A DNA stretch of 64,000 nucleotides from Mesorhizobium sp. (GCF_004962245.1 NZ_SUHQ01000017.1:85009-149008), one strand, 5' to 3'; positions 1-9,653 are shown, counted from the first letter of the stretch. A program made the numbers and translations. Notes: generated from the sequence alone by a model not told the origin.

Positions 1-1
1 A

Positions 2-967
2 GCCGCGGGGTTCATTGGCAGCCATGTTTGTCATCACCTCTTGAACAGAGGGGAAGCGGTCGTCGGCGTCGACAATATGAACGACTATTACGACCTGGCG
101 CTGAAAAAGGGGCGGCTCGCCCGCCTTCAGCCCCGCAAGGATTTTTCGTTCCATCAGATCGACATCGCCGAACAGGGCGCGCTCGCTACGGCACTGGCAG
201 GGCAAGACATAACCCGGATTGTCCACCTCGCCGCCCAGGCGGGCGTGCGCCATTCGCTCGACAATCCTAGGCTCTACGTCCGTTCCAATGTCGTCGGTCA
301 TCTCGAAGTGCTCGAATTCTGTCGCGCGCAGCCCGCATTCGAGCATCTAGTCTATGCCTCGTCGAGTTCGGTCTATGGCGGCAATCGCAAGGTTCCGTTC
401 AGCGAGACCGATCAGGTCGACAGGCCCGTCTCGCTCTACGCTGCCACCAAAAAAGCCGATGAACTGATGAGCCATACCTACGCCCATCTCTTTGGCGTGC
501 CGCTGACGGGCTTGCGGTTTTTCACCGTCTACGGTCCCTGGGGCCGGCCCGACATGGCCTATTGGATATTCACCAAGGCGATGCTCGAAGGCAAGCCGAT
601 CCGGGTGTTCAACGATGGCGAGATGTGGCGGGATTTCACTTACGTGGACGATGTGGTGCGGGCGGTCGTTGCCGTGCTCGACAAGCCGCCCACGGCCGAC
701 GTTCCGCCCAGCAGGATCTACAATGTCGGCAATAACCGGCCGGTGCGGCTGGCCGACTTCATCGACACTCTGGAAAAACTGCTCGGTGTAAAGGCCATCC
801 GCCAAAGCGAGCCGATGCAGAGCAGCGACGTCGAGCGGACCTATGCGGACATGACCGCGTTGGAGCGGGATTTCGGCTTCAAGCCGAGCGTTTCGACGGA
901 AGATGGACTGAAGAAGTTTGTCGACTGGTACCGGTCGGAATGGGCTGCGGGATCAACGACAAGGTGA
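2..967 (+). CDS. UDP-glucuronate 4-epimerase-like SDR, 5' end outside window
   Basis: Extended short-chain dehydrogenase/reductase that would interconvert UDP-glucuronate and UDP-galacturonate for surface polysaccharide. The reading frame is open to the first bases of the window, and codons before the first in-window start (TTG at 41) already encode the end of the NAD-binding loop (AGFIGSH), so the true start lies upstream. Visible motifs are the VDNMNDYYD segment typical of GalE-like UDP-GlcA epimerases, a Ser-rich SSSSVYG strand and the catalytic YAATKK. The C-terminal substrate domain is complete up to the TGA. The family and the catalytic motif are clear; the exact sugar is inferred from overall resemblance. 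Confidence 0.88.
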   Translation, partial: AAGFIGSHVCHHLLNRGEAVVGVDNMNDYYDLALKKGRLARLQPRKDFSFHQIDIAEQGALATALAGQDITRIVHLAAQAGVRHSLDNPRLYVRSNVVGHLEVLEFCRAQPAFEHLVYASSSSVYGGNRKVPFSETDQVDRPVSLYAATKKADELMSHTYAHLFGVPLTGLRFFTVYGPWGRPDMAYWIFTKAMLEGKPIRVFNDGEMWRDFTYVDDVVRAVVAVLDKPPTADVPPSRIYNVGNNRPVRLADFIDTLEKLLGVKAIRQSEPMQSSDVERTYADMTALERDFGFKPSVSTEDGLKKFVDWYRSEWAAGSTTR

Positions 968-1597
968 CTGCGGCCTGAGTGTCGTCGTTGCCCGCGCCAT
1001 CTATGACCCCGGGGGCACCATACCAATGCCAACTTGCGCGCCGATGGGAGGCCAAGCCAGCCAGTGACCAGATGGCGTCGCGATCCCCGGCGATTGTCGA
1101 GCGAGGCATCGACCCGGCGCCGCCAAAAGTCTGGATATGTCCCTTCCACCCACTCCTAGCCCCCGAGTTCCAATTCTTCCCAACTTCCTAAAAATTTCCA
1201 CTCACCTGAAAGACAGCGAGGGCGGTTCGGAGACATTGACTTGGGCATCGACGAAGAGATTCGGAAACTGCCGTTCCCTGATATCGAGCGGAAAGGGATC
1301 TGCACTGGTGCCTTCGGAGCGTCAGATTCAGGAAACCGCGGTCGACGAGTCCGACAAACTTGTTCCGTGCCGTGCGCTAGCATGTCTTCAACACGAAGCT
1401 GGCCCCGCCACGGGCAGCCTACCGTGCCGCAATACCGCCGCCACCAGATCAGGCGCCCGTTTGTCGTCGACGATATCCTTCACCAGGGAGCGGTGCCGAG
1501 CCTCGAGCCGTCAGAGGTCAAACATTGTTCCGGACGCCGTGCTGCGATATCGCAGTCTCGTGCAAACTACAGCAACCAGTGGCGCACCGGACACAGG
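968..1597. other. 630-bp region without a convincing gene
   Basis: This lies between the epimerase stop and the stop of the minus-strand ABC ATPase. Frames here are short or low in coding character. On the minus strand around 1400-1500 a stretch reads RLEARHRSLVKDIVDDKRAP before an in-frame stop, which may be a gene remnant, but I cannot name it. Confidence 0.4.
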
Positions 1598-2362
1598 TCA
1601 AATTCGCTCGCCGACATCCCCCGGTCCCACCATGATGGATTTCATTCCGTTGCTGGACATGGATTCGAGCCTTCCGTCGCGCAGGTTGAATATTCTGTCG
1701 AAGCGATCGAAGATCTTCTCGTCGTGGGTGACGGCTATGATCGCGGCATCGCGTTCAACGGCCACTTTGCGCAGGAGATCCATGACGATGCCAGCCCGTT
1801 TCGAATCGAGCGCCGCTGTCGGCTCATCCGCCAGGATGATGCGCGGTTGGTTGGCGAGGGCCCGCGCGATCGCCACACGCTGCGCCTCTCCGCCCGAAAG
1901 TTGTGCCGGCATTGAACTCCGACGGTTCCCGACCTCGAGATAGTCGAGCAGCTCCAGCGCCCTACGCCTGGCCTCGCGCGGGTCGGTTCCCGCCAGTTGC
2001 AGGACCAGGGCGACGTTATCGGTCGCGTCGAGGAAGGGCATCAGATTGTGGAACTGGAAGATGAATCCGATCTTGTCGAGCCGCAGCCGCCTCAGATTTG
2101 GTCGAACCCAGCGGCCATCCGTCAACACCACTTCGCCGTCGAGCTCCATCGAGCCCGAGGACGGATCGAGGATGCAGCCGATGATATTAAGCAGGGTGGT
2201 CTTGCCGGATCCCGAGGGTCCGAGCAGGGCAATGACTTCGCCTGCTCGGACGTCGAGTGATACATTGCGCAACGCATCGACGCGTGTTTCCGCCTCGCCG
2301 AAGTGCTTCGACAGGTCCCTGAGCCGGACGAGTGGGGGCTGGTTTGCTTTCTTGTCCGACAC
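1598..2362 (-). CDS. ABC exporter ATP-binding protein (DevA/LolD/MacB-type)
   Basis: Cytoplasmic ATPase of a tripartite exporter. It has Walker A GPSGSGKTT, Q-loop FIFQFHNLMPF, signature LSGGEAQRVAIARAL, Walker B IILADEPTAALD and the switch His in AVTHD, in a single nucleotide-binding domain. I place the start at GTG 2362. The upstream permease ends TAG at 2364-2366, and GGAGG just before that stop is well placed to serve this GTG. An ATG at 2392 would overlap the permease. It is the third gene of a minus-strand operon (adaptor, permease, ATPase) matching the DevBCA arrangement. The transported molecule cannot be told from sequence. 254 residues. Confidence 0.9.
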   Translation of the reverse strand: MSDKKANQPPLVRLRDLSKHFGEAETRVDALRNVSLDVRAGEVIALLGPSGSGKTTLLNIIGCILDPSSGSMELDGEVVLTDGRWVRPNLRRLRLDKIGFIFQFHNLMPFLDATDNVALVLQLAGTDPREARRRALELLDYLEVGNRRSSMPAQLSGGEAQRVAIARALANQPRIILADEPTAALDSKRAGIVMDLLRKVAVERDAAIIAVTHDEKIFDRFDRIFNLRDGRLESMSSNGMKSIMVGPGDVGERI

Positions 2363-2363
2363 G

Positions 2364-3497
2364 CTAACCTCCGAGGGCCGTGGCGGGGTCAATCCTGAGG
2401 GCTGCGCGAACGCCGAGCGCGCTGGCCAGCAGGCAGACGACGATGACGATCGCGCCTAGCGCCAAGACGTTGTCGGGCTCGAGGACCACGCGACGGGGGA
2501 AATAGTCTTTGATGCTGGCGATGAGCGTGGCGCCGATTGCAAACCCGATCGAACCGAGGGCCAGCGCCTGCTGCACGATCATGCCGATGATCGTTCGATC
2601 CGGCGCCCCGATCAGCTTCAGCGTAGCGATTTGCTTGAGCTTCTCCATCGTCATCGTGTAAATAATGAGCGCTATGATGACTGCGGAGACGGTGAGCAGA
2701 AGCGATGTGAAGAGACCGATCTGCCTGCGCGCCCGATCGACGAGTGAGCGTGTCAGGATCAGTTCCTGGGCCTCCTGCGTCACAGCCGCCAGATGTTTCC
2801 ACCTGCGTACTGTCTCGGCCACGGCATCGGGCGAAGCGTTGGGGTGGAGGCGGGCCACGACCGCGTTGACGGTGTCGCGGCCCGTGCTTCCTGTGCCGCG
2901 CGCCAGTTGTACGCGGGTTGCGGGCGGGGCAAGGTCGAACTGAAGTTTCTGCGCATCCTGCAGGGTTATGTAGACTGCCGGATCTCCGCCGGAACTGACT
3001 TGTTGGCGGGTCGATCCGACGACGGTGAAGGTGTCACGTCCGAGACGAACGCGGTCTTTCGGGACAAGCCCTGAAGAGCGATCGGCGACCATCTCGAAAT
3101 GGCTGCGAGCGATCGCATGTCCTTCCTCGATCTCGGGTGGACCGCCCGGACGCGTCGGCTCATAGCCGATGACGTAGAGCCTTAGCTTTCGTTCTTGGTA
3201 TTCGGCTTCGACGGTCTGGTAGGTGATGCTGCCGGCGGCGGCAACGCCGGCAATTCGGGCGATCGCCTCGCGTGTGTCGGCTGGTATACGGGAGGCCTCG
3301 GCGAACGGACCGCGTGTGTTCGCCTCGACCACCCACAGATCGATGCCTGGCGCGCGTGCGATGGTGAGTGCCTCGACAACAAGTCCCCTGTATATGCCAA
3401 TCATTGCGAGAACCACGCCGAGCAGGAGGCCGAGCCCGACACAGGTAAGAAGGAACCGGCCCAGACCGTGGCGGATATCGCGATAAGCGAGGTTCAA
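2364..3497 (-). CDS. FtsX/DevC-type ABC exporter permease
   Basis: Inner-membrane permease of the MacB/FtsX fold, 377 residues. One hydrophobic segment near residues 12-36 is followed by a large periplasmic domain (about 40-260). Three further membrane segments lie near 263-285, 306-328 and 345-365. This 1+3 layout is characteristic of the DevC/LolC class. The start ATG overlaps the stop of the upstream adaptor gene by four bases (ATGA at 3494-3497), so the two are translationally coupled. It should pair with the adjacent ATPase and the HlyD-like adaptor to export a lipid, peptide or small molecule across the envelope. Confidence 0.88.
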   Translation of the reverse strand: MNLAYRDIRHGLGRFLLTCVGLGLLLGVVLAMIGIYRGLVVEALTIARAPGIDLWVVEANTRGPFAEASRIPADTREAIARIAGVAAAGSITYQTVEAEYQERKLRLYVIGYEPTRPGGPPEIEEGHAIARSHFEMVADRSSGLVPKDRVRLGRDTFTVVGSTRQQVSSGGDPAVYITLQDAQKLQFDLAPPATRVQLARGTGSTGRDTVNAVVARLHPNASPDAVAETVRRWKHLAAVTQEAQELILTRSLVDRARRQIGLFTSLLLTVSAVIIALIIYTMTMEKLKQIATLKLIGAPDRTIIGMIVQQALALGSIGFAIGATLIASIKDYFPRRVVLEPDNVLALGAIVIVVCLLASALGVRAALRIDPATALGG

Positions 3498-4693
3498 TTC
3501 CCGACTGCCTCCACCACGCGCGCAGAACGACCTTCGCGAAAGCCACTTACGATCCGCGCGACGACGCTGGCGCCGTGGGGAAGTCCATCGACGATTTCCA
3601 GTCGTGCATCCTCAGTCCGATGGCCGAAGCTGACAACGCGGGATCGCAGACGGCTGGATTCGACCGTCCAGACCGAGCCCTGCCTGCCGTCGAAACCTTG
3701 TACGGCCGCCTCAGGCACCAGCAGTGCCGCGTCGATTGTCGCAACCGTGATCCAGAACTCGACCTGCTCCCCGAGATAGACCCGTGGCGGTGGATTATCG
3801 CCCTTGATGAAGACGCGCCGTTCCTCGGTTACCCTGTCGCTTTCAAGCCCGATACGGACCACGCGTCCCGTGAATGCGTCCTGCGGACGCGAACGCAGCC
3901 GCGCGTCCACGCGCTGGCCTTCCTCGATGAACCCTGCGCGCGCTTCGTCGACATGGGCAAGGCCCCAGTAGGTGTCGGCAGCTATCAGCGTGAAGATCGG
4001 ATCACCGGCTTTCACCACGGTGCCAATCTCCTTGTGACGGTCAATGACTATGGCGTCGTAGGGCGCTACCACCTTACGGTGGCGCAGCATGGTTTCCTCG
4101 AACCGCAATTGCGCTCCCGCATCGGCAAGCTGCGCTTGCGCGACCTTGATTTCGCTCGAAGCTACCGCGACGTCGGCTTCAGCGACGGCCTCGTCCATAA
4201 GCGCCTCCTCGGCTGACTGCCGAGACACCACACTCTGCCCGGCAAGCGACTGTTTGCGAGCATTCGCGTCCTTCTTCTGCGCTAGGATGGCTCGCGTCTT
4301 TCCGAGGTTGGCATTCGCCTTTTCGACGGTAGCTTCGGCAACGAGCAGGGCAGCCTTGGCCTTCTCCAACTTTGCCTGTTGCTCTCCCAGCGTCAGGCTT
4401 GCAAGCAGGTCGCCCTGTTGGACGCGATCACCCTCGTCAGCGTTGAGCTGCACCAGGGTGGCGCCAACCTCAAAGCCGATATCGGAGCGGATGCGCGCCT
4501 CGACAGTGCCAAGCCCGAAGACGCGGACGGGGACATCGTGTTCCTCCGCCACAATCTCGACGGCGACTGGACGCTGGTTGTAGAGGGCATACCCTCCAAA
4601 GCCGGTCAAAATAACTATGACCGCGACCAGCGGGTACAAAATTGCAGGCCTGCGGATCAAGGTAGCCACACCCGAGGTTTGATTTCTTTGCAT
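3494..4693 (-). CDS. HlyD/DevB-family periplasmic adaptor subunit
   Basis: Membrane-fusion protein of 399 residues. An N-terminal membrane anchor (about residues 15-36) is followed by a barrel-sandwich half (VGATLVQLNADEGDRVQQGD) and a long alanine-rich coiled coil (about 105-200). The second lipoyl half (VVAPYDAIVIDRHKEIGTVV) and a beta-barrel region come next. This order is standard for adaptors that link an inner-membrane ABC transporter to an outer-membrane channel. It is the first gene of the operon. No TolC-like gene lies nearby, so the outer-membrane partner must be encoded elsewhere. Confidence 0.88.
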   Translation of the reverse strand: MQRNQTSGVATLIRRPAILYPLVAVIVILTGFGGYALYNQRPVAVEIVAEEHDVPVRVFGLGTVEARIRSDIGFEVGATLVQLNADEGDRVQQGDLLASLTLGEQQAKLEKAKAALLVAEATVEKANANLGKTRAILAQKKDANARKQSLAGQSVVSRQSAEEALMDEAVAEADVAVASSEIKVAQAQLADAGAQLRFEETMLRHRKVVAPYDAIVIDRHKEIGTVVKAGDPIFTLIAADTYWGLAHVDEARAGFIEEGQRVDARLRSRPQDAFTGRVVRIGLESDRVTEERRVFIKGDNPPPRVYLGEQVEFWITVATIDAALLVPEAAVQGFDGRQGSVWTVESSRLRSRVVSFGHRTEDARLEIVDGLPHGASVVARIVSGFREGRSARVVEAVGN

Positions 4694-5305
4694 GTTGAAC
4701 CTCAGGTCAGTTCAGGCAGGACAAGCGTCCGGCCACTCCTACGCCTTCACTCGTTTTGCGACGTCAGCCGAGATAATCGTCGTGCCAAATCAAGTGTCAC
4801 CACGCCTACAATTCGCACTGAGCCTTGGTGGTCATCCTATCTGCCAAGCGAAGCTCCATCTTTGATCTGCGACAAGTCGCAACCGCCACTCCAGCCGTTT
4901 CTGCGTTTTCAGGTGGGTCCAGCCCGGCTGGCGGTAGAAACAGCGTGTCGGACCTGGTCGAGGAAGGGTGTGCCGCCATTGTGGGTGATTTCGTGAAGAG
5001 CTTTCCAGGGGAATGACCCTTCCGGCTGCACGGCGACGTCGCATTTGCGGCGGCTAAAGGAACGGTCGCCGGATGAGCGGACTTTTCAAGCACCCCAACA
5101 AGCATCCTGATCCAGAATCCACTTGCACCGGCACGGGCCAATCGGCGCGAGGTCTCCGCGCGCATCGGCACGATACTCTACTCCCTTGACATCTCAGTGG
5201 TGAGTTGTGTCATGCTATGGTGCCGGCTCCAGTTCATGGTCTGCTTTCGGCTCGGTCCCTTTACTACGGACCCTGAAGCTCACGTCAGCCAGCGCCGCCG
5301 CCAGC
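4694..5305. other. 610-bp non-genic stretch with decayed coding traces
   Basis: There is no intact gene. On the minus strand 4909-5085 a frame with natural codon use reads SFPWKALHEITHNGGTPFLD and ends at a proper TGA. It is preceded by an in-frame stop with no good start codon, so it looks like the 3' end of a broken gene. I do not recognise the family. Confidence 0.4.
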
Positions 5306-5454
5306 TCACTCTCCCGCGGCGTCCTTGGCAATCTCGTCCAGCAGATCGTTTACATCGTCGCGCCCCTTCCCGTCAGGGAGCCTGCGGAAGCCGACGATCA
5401 CGTCACCTGGCTTTTCCTCAGTTTCGTAGCCGAAAAGGATGTAGGGGGCTTCAG
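5306..5454 (-). pseudogene. 3' fragment of an unrecognised gene
   Basis: A minus-strand frame with GC-rich third positions reads APYILFGYETEEKPGDVIVG and continues to DDVNDLLDEIAKDAAGE before TGA at 5306-5308. It overlaps the last bases of the DUF302 gene in another frame and is preceded by an in-frame TGA. The only start inside is GTG at 5401, giving about 31 residues. It could be a very small real gene, but a gene remnant is more likely. No function is assigned. Confidence 0.35.
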
Positions 5455-5837
5455 ATCCGCCTCACGGCCTCGGCCAGCATATCGCGGACCTGGCTGGCGA
5501 CGCGGGTGAGTTCCTGGTTGTCGATCGCGGCCATGGAAGCTACAGGGTCGATAGCGCTGACCTCCACCGCATCCGAGACTTGTCGGACGATGACGTTGCA
5601 GGGCAGCATGGCTCCTACTCGCGGTTCCATTTCAATGGCGTTATGGGCCATCTTCGGATTGCAGGCGCCCAATATGAGATAGGGATCCATGTTGACGTCC
5701 AGCTTCTTCTTCATTGTCGCCTTTACGTCGATTTCGGTCAGCACGCCGAAACCCTGATCCGCTAGCGCCGCGCGGGTCCTCTCGACGACGTCATCAAAGC
5801 TGGCGCTGTCGAACTTGCGGTTGATGGTGTAAGTCAT
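5451..5837 (-). CDS. DUF302-family protein
   Basis: Small soluble protein of 128 residues. The N-terminal strand-helix (YTINRKFDSASFDDVVERTR, then ADQGFGVLTEIDVKATMKKK) and the later Y-LILGACNPKMAHNAIE and GAMLPCNVIVRQ segments are the diagnostic blocks of DUF302. This fold is found alone or fused to other domains, and its biochemical role is unsettled. I chose ATG 5837 because AGGAGCT sits five bases upstream. An in-frame ATG 24 bases earlier lacks such a site. No operon partner is evident. Confidence 0.85.
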   Translation of the reverse strand: MTYTINRKFDSASFDDVVERTRAALADQGFGVLTEIDVKATMKKKLDVNMDPYLILGACNPKMAHNAIEMEPRVGAMLPCNVIVRQVSDAVEVSAIDPVASMAAIDNQELTRVASQVRDMLAEAVRRI

Positions 5838-6332
5838 GGGAGCTCCTGTTTTACCGATCAACGACGGGATGCGGAAAGCGTTCCCAAGGTGTGTAGGACC
5901 CGCAGCCTGAAGGGGTGCTGTCGATCATGTGCTGCTAGTCGTCGCTCGGCCCAAGTTCGACAAGCGCCTCCAGAGCGCGTCCCATACGCCCTGCCCGTCG
6001 GCGAAAACTGGATGCATGGTATCAGGCCAGTCATTCCGCGAAAGCCCAACCGGAATGGCCCGCTGGCCTGCGACTTCCGAGCTACAAGGACCGAAACGCA
6101 TCGAGCAGATGTTCAACCGGCTCAAACAGCTTCGTCGCCTCGCCACCCGATACGACAAAACCCCGAAAATCCTCCGCCGCCTTTCTCGTGTTGGCGGCCG
6201 TGAAGATGTGGTCGCCACGCTTGCTCCAGTTCGTGAGTTGTGCGTCGGTCGGGTGAGAACCACCCCGGCCAGTAAAATTTGTGTACTATTGGTGACTCAG
6301 CGTTCCACTTACACACGAAAGGCGTTTCTGCA
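5838..6332. other. 495-bp region with an ORF remnant
   Basis: No intact gene. A minus-strand frame ending at TAG 6082-6084 has coding character over about 60 codons (FTAANTRKAAEDFRGFVVSG, then GEATKLFEPVEHLLDAF) and runs back to about 6260 without a usable start. It looks like the end of a short gene cut by rearrangement. I cannot name it with confidence. Confidence 0.35.
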
Positions 6333-7079
6333 GTGGACATCCCCCGGATCTTCAACGTCGCGGAAGGCGCTCACCGCATCCATAATCCGTTCACACCCGA
6401 AAAGCTCGCCACTCTCGGCGCGGCGTTGCGCCTGGAACCAGAGACCCGTGTGCTGGACCTTGGCAGCGGTTCAGGCGAGATGCTGTGCACTTGGGCACGC
6501 GATTACGGGATTAGCGGCACTGGTATTGACATGAGCCAGTTGTTCACCGAGCAAGCGAAGCTGCGCGCTGAAGAACTCGGGGTCGCCGATCGAGTCGAGT
6601 TCATCCACGGCGACGCTGCCGGCTATGTGGCCGACGCAAAGGTCGGTGTGGCAGCCTGTCTCGGTGCCACGTGGATCGGCGGGGGAGTCGTCGGCACCAT
6701 CAAGCTTCTGGCGAAGAGCCTCCACACCGGAGGGATTATCCTCATCGGCGAGCCGTACTGGCTGCAGTTGCCGCCCACTGAAGACGTTGCCAAGGGATGC
6801 CTTGCCGGTTCGACCTCCGACTTTCTCATGCTTCCAGGACTTCTCGCGTCTTTCGGCAACCTCGACTACGACGTTGTGGAAATGGTCCTGGCGGACCAGG
6901 ACGGCTGGGACAGGTACGAGGCGGCCAAGTGGCTCACAATGCGCCGGTGGCTCGACGCGAATCCCGACGACGATTTCGCGAAAGATGTTCGAGCCCAACT
7001 GACCTCGGAACCCGAACGCTACGCCGCGTACACGCGCGAATACCTGGGCTGGGGTGTGTTCGCGCTGATGGCGCGGTGA
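6333..7079 (+). CDS. class I SAM-dependent methyltransferase
   Basis: Rossmann-fold methyltransferase, 248 residues from GTG 6333. Motif I is VLDLGSGSGEML, the motif II acidic residue lies in GTGIDMSQ, and a GDAAGY segment follows, with GGIILIGEPYW as motif IV-like strand. The frame is open back to a TTG at 6279, but those 18 codons look non-coding, and AAAGGCG precedes the GTG. The C-terminal part (WLDANPDDDFAKDVR) resembles a group of uncharacterised bacterial small-molecule methyltransferases. No neighbour indicates the substrate. Confidence 0.82.
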   Translation: MDIPRIFNVAEGAHRIHNPFTPEKLATLGAALRLEPETRVLDLGSGSGEMLCTWARDYGISGTGIDMSQLFTEQAKLRAEELGVADRVEFIHGDAAGYVADAKVGVAACLGATWIGGGVVGTIKLLAKSLHTGGIILIGEPYWLQLPPTEDVAKGCLAGSTSDFLMLPGLLASFGNLDYDVVEMVLADQDGWDRYEAAKWLTMRRWLDANPDDDFAKDVRAQLTSEPERYAAYTREYLGWGVFALMAR

Positions 7080-7251
7080 TGTAAGGCAAGTGGCATCTGG
7101 CGGCAGCGAGCCCTCGATCCGTCCGAAGCCGAACGGCCCTTGGTCGAGCGCGACTGGCACGCCGCGGTGGGCTTCCTAGGATTTGTTGAGTATCAGCGCC
7201 CGCCAATGAGCTGCATTGCGTTCTGTAGCTGCTCGCTGGATAGTCCTGGCG

Positions 7252-8712
7252 ATGTTGCAGACCTTAATGACTCATTGGCCCCAGATCCTCGCTATCATTT
7301 CGGTGGTGATGGCGGTCATCGGCATCGTCCACGCCATAATGACGAAGGAAGACGTCCGTGCCGCCACAGGTTGGGTCGGCGTGATGTTCCTGTCGCCGTT
7401 CCTTGGCCCGATCATCTACGCCGTTGCCGGCATAAACCGTATCCGTCGTGCAACGATCAGCGCCATGCGGCCCCTTTCCAGCGAGGCGGCTTCCGCAAAA
7501 CATGAGCGCGACATTGCCGCCGAGGAATTGATCGCCGAGCGGTACGGCCAACGCTTCACCGGCCTGAAGACATTGGGCGACCGAGTGGCGCGGCGTGCCC
7601 TGACCTCGGGAAACGCAATTGCGATATTGGAGACAGGTGACGAGGCCTATGCCACAATGTGCCGAGCGATTGATGGCGCTCAACACAGTGTCCTTCTCGA
7701 GACCTACATCTTCGACAATGACGATGTCGGGCGGCTTTTCGTGAAATCTCTCGCCGGAGCCGTCCAGCGGGGTGTCGGCGTTCGCGTGCTGATCGATGCG
7801 GTTGGGGCGCGTTACTCAGTCCCCAGCATTCTTGGGCATCTGCGAGAGGCAAAAATCACAGCCGACCTCTTCAACGGCAACATCGTCATGGGCCTGCGTC
7901 TTCCCTACGCCAATCTCAGAACACACCGGAAGATCCTGGTCGTCGATGGCACGATTGCGTTCACCGGAGGGATGAACATCCGAAAGGGATTCTCAGCCGA
8001 GTTCGCCGGCTCCTCCAGCGCGAGGGACACGCATTTTCAGGTCACCGGCCCGGTCGTGGCCGACCTTTTTTCGGTTGCCGCCGAAGATTGGCGCTTCGCG
8101 AGCGGCGAGCTCCTGAAAGGCCACACCTGGCAAGTGGCCACGCTTCCCGCGGCTCCCGGTCAGCCGATGCTGACGCGGGCGGTTGCGTCCGGGCCGGATG
8201 CCAGTATCGAAACGAACCATAAATTGCTGATCGGGGCATTCTCCGTCGCTCGCCAATCGATCCGCATCATGTCCCCCTATTTCCTGCCGGATCGGGAACT
8301 GATCAGCGCGCTGACGACCGCGGCCAGGCGAGGCGTCGAGATCGACATCGTGGTACCGGCGGTGAACAATCTCTTCCTTGTCGACCGCGCGATGACAGCC
8401 CAATTCGATCAGGTCCTGAAGCACTATTGCCGTGTATGGCGCACGAAGGGCTCGTTCGATCATTCGAAGCTGCTGTCGGTCGATGGGGTTTGGGCCTATA
8501 TAGGGTCCTCCAACCTTGATGCCCGGTCCCTGCGGCTGAATTTTGAGATTGATATGGAGGTTCTTGATGCAGGCTTTGCCGCCGAGATTGAAGCGCGGAT
8601 CGGATCGGCAATCGCCTCCGCAGCGCCCGTAACGATCGAAACCTTGAGAGCCCGGCCATTCATCGGTCGCCTGTTCGACCGAGTGTTGTGGCTGGGATCG
8701 CCCTATCTTTAG
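7252..8712 (+). CDS. cardiolipin synthase, phospholipase D superfamily
   Basis: Membrane enzyme that condenses phosphatidylglycerol-type lipids into cardiolipin. From ATG 7252 it is 486 residues. Two N-terminal membrane segments (about 8-28 and 35-56, a PLDc_N region) are followed by two PLD catalytic domains. HKD motif 1 is HRKILVVDG near residue 225, followed by FTGGMN. HKD motif 2 is HSKLLSVDG near residue 404, followed by IGSSNLD. Both are intact, so the enzyme should be active. The frame is open from a TTG at 7216, but no ribosome site favours it. The next gene encodes an EEP-family hydrolase, the same pairing as ybhO (clsB) and ybhP in Escherichia coli. Confidence 0.92.
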   Translation: MLQTLMTHWPQILAIISVVMAVIGIVHAIMTKEDVRAATGWVGVMFLSPFLGPIIYAVAGINRIRRATISAMRPLSSEAASAKHERDIAAEELIAERYGQRFTGLKTLGDRVARRALTSGNAIAILETGDEAYATMCRAIDGAQHSVLLETYIFDNDDVGRLFVKSLAGAVQRGVGVRVLIDAVGARYSVPSILGHLREAKITADLFNGNIVMGLRLPYANLRTHRKILVVDGTIAFTGGMNIRKGFSAEFAGSSSARDTHFQVTGPVVADLFSVAAEDWRFASGELLKGHTWQVATLPAAPGQPMLTRAVASGPDASIETNHKLLIGAFSVARQSIRIMSPYFLPDRELISALTTAARRGVEIDIVVPAVNNLFLVDRAMTAQFDQVLKHYCRVWRTKGSFDHSKLLSVDGVWAYIGSSNLDARSLRLNFEIDMEVLDAGFAAEIEARIGSAIASAAPVTIETLRARPFIGRLFDRVLWLGSPYL

Positions 8713-8852
8713 AGGCTTTCTCTTTCTGCCGGAGGGAATTTGGGTGACGCAGCCATCGTTCGATCTCGTCAGGGAATGGAGGCAGCGATTGCCGATCCTA
8801 TTTGAGTGGGACAAAGCCAAGTCTTGAAGGCAGTGAGACGAGCAACAGACTC

Positions 8853-9653
8853 ATGCAAAGAACTGGACGTAGCTTTCCTGCAAGTGTGCTCAAGTCCATT
8901 CGCGACAGAAAAAAGCAGAAGGCCAAGGCTGCGTCGTCCGAAGGGACACGCCCCGCGGGGACACTGGTCGCATCCTACAACGTCCACAAATGCGTGGGCG
9001 TCGACAGAAAGTTCGATCCCGAACGAATCGGTCGCGTCATCCGGGAAATCGGGCCGGATGTCATTGCGTTGCAGGAAGCGGACAATCGATTTGGAGATCG
9101 TGCCGGCCTTCTGGATCTGCCGCGTCTCGAATTGGAAACAGGCCTGGTGCCAGTGCCTGTGTCCGGAAACGGCAAGGGGCACGGCTGGCACGGCAACGTT
9201 CTGCTTTTCAAACGGGGTATCGTTCGCGATGTCCATCAGATCGAGCTCCCGGGACTGGAACCGCGCGGAGCCCTGGTTGCTGAAATCGATCTGGAAGGGA
9301 AACGAACTTTGCGCATCATCGCAGCCCATCTCGGCTTGCTGCGCCGATCGCGCTCCGAACAGGCCCGTGTCGTACTCGATATCATGAACAGCCCGGACGA
9401 AAAACCAACACTGCTGCTCGGCGATTTGAACGAATGGCGACTCGGAAACCGATCCGCGCTAAATACGCTGCACACGACTTTCGGTTCTGCGCTGCCGGCG
9501 GTTCCCACCTTTCCATCGCGTCTGCCGCTGCTGGCGCTCGACCGGATCATGGCAAATCGACACGGAATGATATCAACCGTCGAAGCCCATGATACGCCGC
9601 TTTCGCGGGTCGCCTCCGATCATCTGCCGCTTACAGCATTCGTTCGCCTGTGA
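8853..9653 (+). CDS. endonuclease/exonuclease/phosphatase (EEP) family protein
   Basis: Metal-dependent phosphodiesterase fold, 266 residues from ATG 8853; an upstream TTG at 8802 is also possible. The family residues appear in order: Asn in SYNVHKC, Glu in IALQEAD, the HGNVLLF strand, His in AAHLGL, Asp/Asn in LLGDLNEW, Asp in ALDRIM and the terminal SDHLPL. Its position 140 bases after the cardiolipin synthase mirrors the clsB-ybhP pair, suggesting a role in phospholipid metabolism rather than DNA repair. The true substrate is unknown. Confidence 0.87.
   Translation: MQRTGRSFPASVLKSIRDRKKQKAKAASSEGTRPAGTLVASYNVHKCVGVDRKFDPERIGRVIREIGPDVIALQEADNRFGDRAGLLDLPRLELETGLVPVPVSGNGKGHGWHGNVLLFKRGIVRDVHQIELPGLEPRGALVAEIDLEGKRTLRIIAAHLGLLRRSRSEQARVVLDIMNSPDEKPTLLLGDLNEWRLGNRSALNTLHTTFGSALPAVPTFPSRLPLLALDRIMANRHGMISTVEAHDTPLSRVASDHLPLTAFVRL

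Noticed and set aside
1137..1943. 268-codon plus frame
   Set aside because: The second half is antisense to the ABC ATPase; the first half is Ser/Arg-rich without any recognised block.
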